A stretch of DNA of 64,000 nucleotides from Mactromeris polynyma (taxonomy: Eukaryota > Mollusca > Bivalvia > Venerida > Mactridae). The DNA lies in the NCBI GenBank assembly GCA_032209605.1, contig JASFXZ010000016.1, positions 16,244,001-16,308,000 of the forward strand. The letters are read 5' to 3'. Under the pieces are notes generated by a model. The model was not told where the DNA came from and ran no database searches. It saw only the letters and a list, made by a program, of their open reading frames with translations. Shown here piece after piece: positions 13,358-22,400 of this stretch (position 1 is its first letter; every line of letters begins with the position of its first letter). A program made the position numbers and the translations under genes.

Positions 13358-13687
13358 CAGGGCTCTATAAAAAATTCAAAGACACTTGTCCCGGACTAAT
13401 GGAAATGTTAAATTTGACTTGTCCAACATAGGAAGCTAGTTATCAGAGAATATCGGTCAATTCTAGTAACAAATAAACATACACAGTGATAGCTCCATAA
13501 TCTAATATTAATAATCACATGTATGTGTTTGTGGGATTCTATGGTTTGACTTACAACTGAACAATTGCTGATGATGGTTAGCTTTAAAAACAAACTTGTC
13601 CGGGACTAACTTCATCTCAACTGTTGGTAGCCCGATTCAGCATTAGACTAGTCCGGGACGTTGGGCTAGTGGATTTCAAGAGCCCTG
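13358..13687. repeat. Family H element, uninterrupted copy
   Basis: About 330 bp bounded by CAGGGCTCT and AGAGCCCTG-like ends (the closing half is AGAGCCCTG up to 13687). The interior has ACTTGTCC words, CTTGTCCGGGACTAACTTCA and GTTGGTAGCCCGA. A second copy at 23155-23690 is split by another element, so this one shows the empty site. Confidence 0.7.
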
Positions 13688-14079
13688 AATAATTATCAAT
13701 ATGAATGAGAGAAGAGAGACAAATATGTGCTTAATGCCTACAGTAGGTTGAAAGTAAATCAAGTCTATCGACTTATACAGTAATATGCAGACAGCCGAGT
13801 CCTGCTTTTATGCCAGGACCCTGATTAACAAATAGAACACTATAGTATATGGATGCTTCCATAACGAAAACCTGAATTAGTGACAGTTGTTATAACGTTG
13901 AGTATTTTCCCAAAAAATCGAACGTCACAAACTTACCGCTTTCCGCGGTTTCGTATTTTTTATTTATAGAATTAAATGAGCATGAACGTTGATACATTTT
14001 ATGTAATTTGCTATTTTCATTGACAAAACAGAAGATTTATCATTACGTACATTTTGTAGTTTACTTGTACATTTTATCT
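13688..14079. other. Intergenic, nothing recognised
   Basis: AT-rich spacer between two repeats, with no frame, repeat or RNA gene that I can support. Confidence 0.4.
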
Positions 14080-14420
14080 AAAATATTTGAATTGCTATAA
14101 AGAGAAAAGTAGATATCCGATTTTAATATTTTTGATATAACATGAAACTAGAAAAATATATCAGTTAAAAAATGTAAATACAGTTGGACCACGTTCATTT
14201 GAATTCAACAGGTCTGAAATTTTATTTCGAACAATACACGGTTTCCAATAGTCCATTTCAATTCAACGTGCATAAGAAGATACATCGGGACCTAAGAATT
14301 ATTTTGGATGATACCGAGTATTCGGACAGAAGGTTGTTGAATAAACGAGGTCCGACTGTATCTAAAAATAGATTTTTTGTCACTAATACAGGTTTTGTCA
14401 TCTACTTTCATTGCAAGGAA
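14080..14420. repeat. Old repeat interrupted by a family B element
   Basis: Flanks of the family B element at 14181-14358 (TTTGAATTGCTATAAAGAG... and TTGTCACTAATACAGGTTTT) match the continuous sequence at about 21440-21580 in the DLK gene. That copy lacks the insertion. Confidence 0.65.
14181..14358. mobile_element. Family B palindromic MITE, copy 1
   Basis: Starts CAGTTGGACC and ends GGTCCGACTG, flanked by TA on both sides. The arms share ATTCGAA, GGATGATACC and GGTTGTTGAATAAACGAGG words typical of the family. Non-coding, about 178 bp, probably mobilised by a Tc1/mariner transposase. Confidence 0.8.
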
Positions 14421-14573
14421 ACCTGAATACATTGTAGTTGATTGAATCATTGCACTGATGTGTTAATTCATAACCCAGATATATTTTATACTCGAGAGAC
14501 AAAACGTCCATAATTTAATTTATGATTATGCAATGAGTATCATAATGAATGTCTGAATATGAATTTAACATAT

Positions 14574-14649
14574 CGAAGGCTCAGTGCAAGACTACCACAA
14601 GTCCTATATAAATACACAGGAGTTACGATAGTCTCGCGCTGAACACTCA
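14574..14649. repeat. 76-bp hairpin element, copy 1 (most diverged)
   Basis: Imperfect inverted repeat with central TCCTATATAAATACA. The same architecture and length occur at 28958-29033 and 44004-44079. The arms here have several mismatches. Confidence 0.7.
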
Positions 14650-15366
14650 AGAATCGCAAGAATCTTCGCACATAACCGCAAGAAACAATAGTCTGCCATT
14701 AACACACAATATGGTTACTGAGACATGTACTTACAGTATAATTATGCGGTACAGTTTGTGACATGGAGATGTTTGCGAAATTTCGCGAATTCAATAAAGT
14801 CACAAATATATACGAATCAGTGTAAATTTCATTGTTCACAGAAAAACATTTTCACATACTTTTTTAATCTAGCAATATTCATTTTGGCTGGTCACAAACA
14901 TTTCCTCTCACGAAAGAGCTGAAATAACAATATTTGCCAACCTATTGGTTCCATTTAAACAGTAGCCACATTGAATATTTTCGTGAAAATTGCAACTACA
15001 TGTAAGTAATGGTACAGACATTATGTAACGGTTAACGCATTTAAAAAGTAAACCTTGATTTCATATTTTATGATAATTCAAAATGTGGGTCATAAAAATG
15101 ATACATGGATACTTATTATAGTACTCTTAAAACATATATATCTATGTATATAATATTTCTGTTTAAACACAACACAACACGCTCCTTTCAATTAACACAA
15201 CACGTTTCTTAAATTTTTCTAAGTATGGCTGATAATGTTGATGCCTGCATCGTATACATGAGATTGGTGAACATACATTTGAAGAAATCTGATTCATAGT
15301 ACATATATAACGAAGGTAATCAAATTACAAAAGTAAACAATCAATGACAAGAGATTGTACCGAATA

Positions 15367-15545
15367 CAGTCGGACCTTGTTCATTCGAATTCATCGAGTA
15401 TGAAATTTTATTTCCATTCATACATTTGTTTCAAATAGTCCATTTTAATCTGACGTGCGTGAGAAGGTACGAAGGGACCCCGATATTCATTTCGGATGCT
15501 ACCAAGTTTTCGGAAAATATTTGTCGAATAAACGAGGTCCGACTG
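15367..15545. mobile_element. Family B palindromic MITE, copy 2
   Basis: CAGTCGGACCTTGTTCATTC at the left, CGAATAAACGAGGTCCGACTG at the right end region; TA on both sides. Same interior words as the other copies. Confidence 0.8.
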
Positions 15546-16018
15546 TATTTAATATCAATCACATGGAATATGATATACAGACGAGACAATTATTTGTTTT
15601 AAAAAATGAGTTCCGGTAAAACGGCCACAGTACATGTATGTAATCTTGATTATTTAACATAACACATGATCTATTTACATCAAGACTTGATCCACAGTAA
15701 TGACAAAGGTGTTCCGAATGTAGTAATGTAACATATTTTTATAACCATGAACTATGAAAAATATTCAGGTCATGCGACCTTATGAAAATCATGTATTTTA
15801 AATTCTGTGTTTATGTGTACAATGTATATAATAATCATGGAATGTAATTAATTAAATTTTCCTTCCAAAAATAAGTCTTGGAATGATAAGAAACCTGTAC
15901 AATTGGTAAACATGTATCAACTAAATAAACCTGTCCTAAAAAAAAAAATTCCATGAAGTGCCGATATCCATGTCTTATTGTGCACGGTACTTCGATTTCT
16001 TCGGATATTTTTGGTGTA

Positions 16019-16175
16019 CAGTAAATTCTCAGACCATCTCAATAATAGGACCACTTAAAAAATTAGGAACACAATTTTTGAGTCCATTTTCACTGTTTTG
16101 CTCTTTATGCAACCTCAATATTAGGACCACCTCAATAAGGAAGACAAGGATGGTATTATTATTGAGGTTTGACTG
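16019..16175. mobile_element. Family A palindromic MITE, copy 1
   Basis: TA-CAGTAAATTCTCAGACC at the left; TATTGAGGTTTGACTG-TA at the right. The interior has the family words TCCATTTTCACTGTTTTGCTC and CAACCTCAATATTAGGACC. Confidence 0.8.
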
Positions 16176-17500
16176 TATATACACCAATTAAAGTCGTAAA
16201 ACATGACACAAATAAAAGTGTATTGGTGGCAAGTTTGGTGGGTTGGTCATGTTATGGATTATCTAAATAGCTTGGATACAGTAAATTTAGCCTGAGAAAA
16301 AAATTGAGTTGGGTAAATTTAGGGGGGGGGGGGGTCAGTTCAGTAACCACACACAAAATTTTTTTTGAGCATGGCCTAATGAGACGATAACAGGAAAACA
16401 AGAGCCTTCCTTTGAAAAGTCGGACATTGTCTAGAATTTAATTTCGTTACAGTGCTACATGTATAATACTATTCCTAAAGTAGAATTTAATGTGTTAGAC
16501 GCACCTATGGAACGACTAGGAGACTGGGGTCTACGGTCCGTAACTTGAGATTAATCTATGAGAAAAATCTAATTTTTTTTTTTTTTTTTTTTTTTTTGGT
16601 TTTTAATATCTTGAATGCTGATAATGGCAAGTTTTTGAAACCTGATAATACAGTATTCTGTATGCAATACAAACAAATCTGAATATTTACTGTCTACAGC
16701 ATGAAACTGACAGAAATAAGTCAATGATGAGAACTGGATTTGAGATTTGAGTCTAATCTCAAGTTTGACAACATTAGATCTTAAGTTGTATAAAACCAGA
16801 CAGTTTTTTAGTAACTACAACACAAGAAAATTTGAATAAATACAAATTTGAAAACCTGATAAATTTCAGTAAATACACGAATATTTCGATATACAAAAAT
16901 GTATGCCTTTCCCACAACCACACCCTTGCTTCATTTTGTCAAGTCAAGTAAAAAAATGTTTGTAGTCATTTAGTATTTCGATAAAACAATTATTAAATTC
17001 TTCATTAATCCAATTAATTCACATACCATGTAAAATTTGAATGTTAGAAAAAATTCTCATTAACATTAAATCAACTGCTTGTAAAATATTTTACAAACAT
17101 GGAGGCCAACTAGTAACTAAGGGACACAACTCTGCAATAACGTCTTTCAATAAAACAGACAGAGTTACACAACTTAGAAGCAAAGTTATATATAACCCTG
17201 AATAATTTCAATAACACAAAATAATAATATATAAACTAACAACATTTATGTATTTCACATATGTCAATAGAAGTTTTCTCTCAAATGTAACAGAACATAA
17301 ATCTATAAGCTAAAAATAATGGAGCGTGTCTCACAAATAACACAGAATCACAAAAATGGTACCATTAACAGGTACCTCTATCTGCTATTCATTGATCAAG
17401 TCAACACGGTCCAAGTTGTACAAATAGCTCTCTAATATTTCTTCATTCCTATATTTCTAATGTAACGAACAATTGGCACCAATCAGTGTCACCATTGATA
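16176..17500. other. Intergenic, low-complexity tracts only
   Basis: Contains a G run near 16321-16335 and a T run near 16571-16598. I see no gene or other repeat. Confidence 0.5.
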
Positions 17501-17501
17501 C

Positions 17502-17725
17502 TGAGTTCTCTCCCTTTATACCTTTTTTGAGTTCAATCCCTTTATCCCTTCTAGAGTTCTCTCCCTTTATCCCTTCTACAGTATATGTAAATTCAGATTA
17601 GGTACAAAATATACATATACTATTGAAGGGATAGAGAACTCTAGAACGGATAAAGGGGGAGAACTCTAGAAGGGAAAAAGGGGGAGAACTCTAGAAGGGA
17701 TAAAGGGAGCGAACTCATGACAAAA
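17502..17725. repeat. Family C palindrome of tandem repeats, copy 1
   Basis: The left arm repeats GAGTTCTCTCCCTTTATCCC-type words. The right arm carries their reverse complement (GGGATAAAGGGAGAGAACTC-type) about four times. A centre resembling CAGTATATGTA / TACATATACT separates the arms. Other copies: 29841-30146 and 33734-34029. Confidence 0.8.
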
Positions 17726-17872
17726 TGCCCTTATTTTTATTATACACAACCATTTGAGTAACAATTTCTCTTATTCAGATCTAGAATATTTATATGCCTT
17801 TCCTGTTACATGCTAAAAACAATTTTTGGGAGGGGGTGGGGGTCGTTTTTTTTTATGTATTTTTTTCATCCA

Positions 17873-18032
17873 TTTGCAGGGACAGATACCACGGTATCTG
17901 ATTGGACCAGGGTAAGCCAGCTGGTGCTTTCATCATAAATTTTACCCTCTGGTTTAGATCTGAACCCGCCGCAGAGAGAGGCAAGTGATTTGAGGTCGAC
18001 GACCGTACCAACTCGACTACAGAGGCCCCCTT
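17873..18032 (-). repeat. tRNA-derived SINE fragment
   Basis: The minus strand shows an A-box-like stretch (GTAGTCGAGTTGGTACGG) and a B-box-like stretch (GGGTTCAGATCT) followed by a body ending CAGATACCGTGGTATCTGTC. No open reading frame of note. Confidence 0.5.
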
Positions 18033-18831
18033 TGAGACAAAGGTTAAAATATTCGGATTGGTCGGGTCACAGGAAACTAACATTCTTTTAGATCTCAGTA
18101 AGACACATAACTGTTGATCGACACAAATTTCTTACAATATAACTAAGCTGTCAAAATAACAATGTACATCCTAATATATAAATAAAAATTACTTTGTATC
18201 TTATGTAGAGAAAAGATATTCAGTGACAGAAAACACGGTTTTGTTGAGTTTTCACAGAATAAATAAATACTAGTAACAACGTAAAAATTACACAACCAAA
18301 TCATATCACTAAAATTAAAGTAAAGAAAATTCTACCACAAAAATTATACAATTGACTTAAAAAATGTAAAAAGTGCAGTCCGGCACTAAGAGTAAATAAA
18401 TTTGTCTGTTAACAAAACAACGAAGGTATGACATGGTTTTAATCTCAAAACATAACCTAAGATAGTAAATAGATGGTTGAATATCTCGAGAGGTCTTGAA
18501 CAGTTCAACCGATAGTAAAATACGACAAATTTCAATTAAATAAAATATTACTCAGATTAAATCCATCAAATCACCAGCAAAAACGCAACAACTGACAAAT
18601 GCACGGTGGTAAATCGAAATCATAGATTATTTTCTGAAAAGTTGAAAAATTTACATTCAATTCCTGTATTTTAGATCAAACATGTAGTAATTTCCACCCA
18701 ATGCTGTATATTTAAACCTGACATACGGAAGGTGTTTTACAACAGTGATGTACTTTTATATGAATATTTTACACTGACTTAAACATTACATAGTAATGAA
18801 TTTCAGTAATGAACTTTTCATTGATAGAAAT
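18033..18831. other. Intergenic or distal 3' UTR of the DLK gene, nothing recognised
   Basis: AT-rich. It may be 3' UTR or downstream DNA of the kinase gene. I could not place the poly(A) site. Confidence 0.35.
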
Positions 18832-19004
18832 GGGACTATTCCAGGAAAATCTGCCGGGCGGGAAGGGGGGTAAGAACAATGACCAGTCAAAATTACCTTG
18901 GTGGGGGCTCGAATCTATTGGTGGTGGCTCAAAAACCAGTTTCTGTTGGTGGTCCCCAATTTTCGACTGACACACCCCTTAGGCAGATTTTCCTGGAACA
19001 GCCC
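18832..19004. mobile_element. MITE with 23-bp terminal inverted repeats
   Basis: Left end GGGACTATTCCAGGAAAATC, right end GATTTTCCTGGAACAGCCC; about 173 bp, non-coding. The ends pair almost perfectly. No other copy was noticed in the window. Confidence 0.7.
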
Positions 19005-19420
19005 TAAGCCATTTTTGAAGAATTTCCCAATAAAAACTGTAATGCAGTTTTCCATTCTGTTGACTTATTTGCTATAAAATAATTCCAGTCATATAACATA
19101 AATTAAATTGGTTTTCAACAGTCTTTGACAATCACATAACCAGTCCACTAATTTGGGAACCAGACAGAAAATCCAGGAGTGGAACCAATGTGAAAAAAGT
19201 GGAACCAGTCTCTGTCGTCATTGAAGTTTACTGATCCAGGAACCAGAAGAAATCCATCTAAAGGCAAAACAAGCACGGAAGTTTGTAAACCAGTCTGATA
19301 TAGTTTTTGAAAAAATTTCAAACTGGGAACCGGAAGTCACCCAAAATTGATTTTGGAACCAGCACAGAGTTTTGAACTAGTTCTTACTCATCGTTTTATC
19401 GTGACGACCTATATATCGCT
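19005..19420 (-). other. Proximal 3' UTR of the DLK gene with repeated CTGGTTCC words
   Basis: Directly follows the kinase stop codon on the minus strand. The octamer CTGGTTCC or a one-base variant occurs six times within about 210 bases (plus-strand starts near 19156, 19181, 19201, 19239, 19326, 19355). Confidence 0.45.
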
Positions 19421-22400
19421 CTACCACTCCCGATTATCTATTGAACGCTTTCTGTGAATTGCCGTGTGTACGGTGATGTCCGAGCACTGATCCGAATCCG
19501 AACTAGAATATCCGTGGTGGACCTGAAAAAATATAAAATACCATTACACACCTATAGCATATACAGGACAACCTCTCTAGAGCAACAACCTTTGGGAGAT
19601 GTTAATTTTGTCTGTTATTGAGAGGTTGTTGCTCTACAGAGGTTAAATTGATAGCAAATATTTATTAAGAAAAAATTGATAATAATGTGGAGAGGTTATT
19701 GCTCAAGTGAGGGCCACTCTAGAGGTTATTGCTCAAGCGAGGGGCACTCTAGAGGTTATTGCTCAAGTGAGGGCCACTCTAGAGAGGTTATTGCTCAAGC
19801 GTGGGCCACTCTAGAGGTTATTGCTCAAGTGAGGGCCACTCTAGAGAGGTTATTGCTCAAGTGAGGGCCACTCTAGAGGTTATTGCTCAAGCGAGGGGCA
19901 CTCTAGAGGTTATTGCTCAAGCGAGGGCCACTCTAGAGAGGTTATTGCTCAAGTGAGGGCCACTCTAGAGGTTATTGCTCAAGCGAGGGGCACTCTAGAG
20001 AGGTTATTGCTCAAGTGAGGGCCACTCTAGAGAGGTTATTGCTCAAGCGTGGGCCACTCTAGAGGTTATTGCTCAAGTGAGGGCCACTCTAGAGAGGTTA
20101 TTGCTCAAGTGAGGGCCACTCTAGAGGTTATTGCTCAAGCGAGGGGCACTCTAGAGGTTATTGCTCAAGCGAGGGCCACTCTAGAGGTTATTGCTCAAGT
20201 GAGGGCCACTCTAGAGAGGTTATTGCTCAAGCGAGGGCCACTCTAGAGAGGTTATTGCTCAAGCGAGGGGCACTCTAGAGAGGTTATTGCTCAAGCGAGG
20301 GCCACTCTAGAGAGGTTATTGCTCAAGTGAGGGCCACTCTAGAGAGGTTATTGCTCAAGTGAGGGCCACTCTAGAGAGGTTATTGCTCAAGCGAGGGCCA
20401 CTCTAGAGGTTAGTGCTCAAGTGAGGGCCACTCTAGAGAGGTTATTGCTCAAGCGAGGGCCACTCTAGAGGTTAGTGCTCAAGTGAGGGCCACTCTAGAG
20501 AGGTTATTGCTCAAGCGAGGGCCACTCTAGAGGTTAGTGCTCAAGTGAGGGCCACTCTAGAGAGGTTATTGCTCAAGCGAGGGCCACTCTAGAGAGGTTA
20601 TTGCTCAAGCGAGGGCCACTCTAGAGAGGTTATTGCTCAAGCGAGGGTCACTCTAGAGAGGATATTGCTCAAGCGAGGGTCATTCTAGAGAGGATATTGC
20701 TCAAGCGAGGGTCACTCTAGAGAGGTTATTGCTCAAGCGAGGGCCACTCTGGAGAGGTGAAACAGTGGAACGTCTCTAGCGTGGCTCTGTCTTCATAGAT
20801 AGTTTGAGATATGACAAATTATACATTGGTAAGCCCAAAAATTAGTGTTGTAAATTTCCATAGATCAGACAGAGTATTAAAAGCAAACAAGTTTTTTTAA
20901 TCGATAGTCTAGTAGCATTAATGTCAGAAACTTCTAAAACGGTAAAATGTCTGAGTACGCACCTCTAATGATCTTTGTGGGGAAGCACGAGTTTGTGTTC
21001 TGGGACATTTAAAGTCTCCATCACTCATTACACCGTCCAAATTACAGCACTTTGACAATTCTACTTGCAAATTCTCCGAACTATTTGTCGACAAGAGTCC
21101 ATTTTCTCTTCCCGAGACTTCACTCGTGTTTTCTTCCTCGGACAAATTACCCTCGGAACTTACTGTCGAGCAGTACGACCGACGACTGTGAAGTCGACGC
21201 CCACCATCATCTGAACTCACCTCGCCCTCCTCCGACCACGAGTCTTCAGAATGCTAAAAACAACAAAAATCTTTATGTTTATAATGTATATTTGAGCCAC
21301 AGGTACTTGAAACAAACTATTTTTATGTTCTATGTGGCCTATTTACTATAATAAGAATAGTAAATAGGCCATATAGAGCGTTAAAATAGTTTGTTTCAAG
21401 TACCTGTGATTTGAGCAAAGCGTTTATGGTGCAACATGATTTATTATTTGAATTGCTATAAAAAGAATATTAGATGTCCATTTTTAATATTTTTGGCATT
21501 AAATGAAACTAGAAAAATATAACAATTAGAAAATGTTAAAAACTGAAAATGGATTGTTTGGTCACTAATACTGGTTTGGTTTACACAATTTACGTACTTT
21601 TGGTCGTCTTCTGTACTGCACCGAATTTCTCGACTGCCCGATAAAGTTATCTTCCTCCATCGAGTCCAACCCTAACGGCGAAGGAGGATTAGAGGGAGAG
21701 AACTCTACATCAGAAATGCTTCTTTTCATGTTACAGTCAATAGTACATTCAATAGTACAGTTGTCTCCCTTGCTTATTTCAATAATAGGAACATCTCTGT
21801 CATTGGTAAGACAGGAAGATTTTAAATTTTCATTCGAGTCTTTTTCATTTAATATTGTAGATTTTGATTTAGAATCGTACAAATCCTTCTCATCGTTTTG
21901 TTTCTGCAATTCTACAATGTTTTCTATGTGCCCCGACGGGCTTGGCGTCGAATCATATTGACACGAATCACACGCGTTACTTTCAACGTCAGCACTTTCC
22001 CGAGACGGAGTGGTCTCCTTGCTCGAGCACGTTACGTCAGAACAATGACCTTCACATCCGAAGCAGACGTCGTTTAAATTTTTATCACAGTTAGCACTAG
22101 AAACACTAAGATCTAAGTCTGGCATTTTTTTATTTTCAGTCGGGCTGCCGAGTTCCCGTAACGCTGTAGCGGGCCCTAAAAAGTTAAACGTCGAAGCAGA
22201 TACGGTTGATCTGTCAACATGACGTAAGTTTATTTGGTTTGATTGCAGCTCGTCATGAAGAGCGTCTTTTGTAGGGCTCTTCACTGGACTGTTATTGGAG
22301 GTAGAAATAGCCCCTTTGCTGTTGCTACGACGATGGCGACTTTTTCTCATTCTCATTTTTGTAGGTGAAGGTTGAATCAAGGTCGGGCTAAGCTCCTTTG

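Noticed and set aside
19676..20246. Repeat proteins in the DLK intron
   Set aside because: Frames created by the 30/32-bp minisatellite; unit lengths not all divisible by three break every frame.
19689..20758. CRISPR-like array
   Set aside because: Units are contiguous with no spacers and the DNA is eukaryotic; it is a minisatellite. The same holds for the other arrays.
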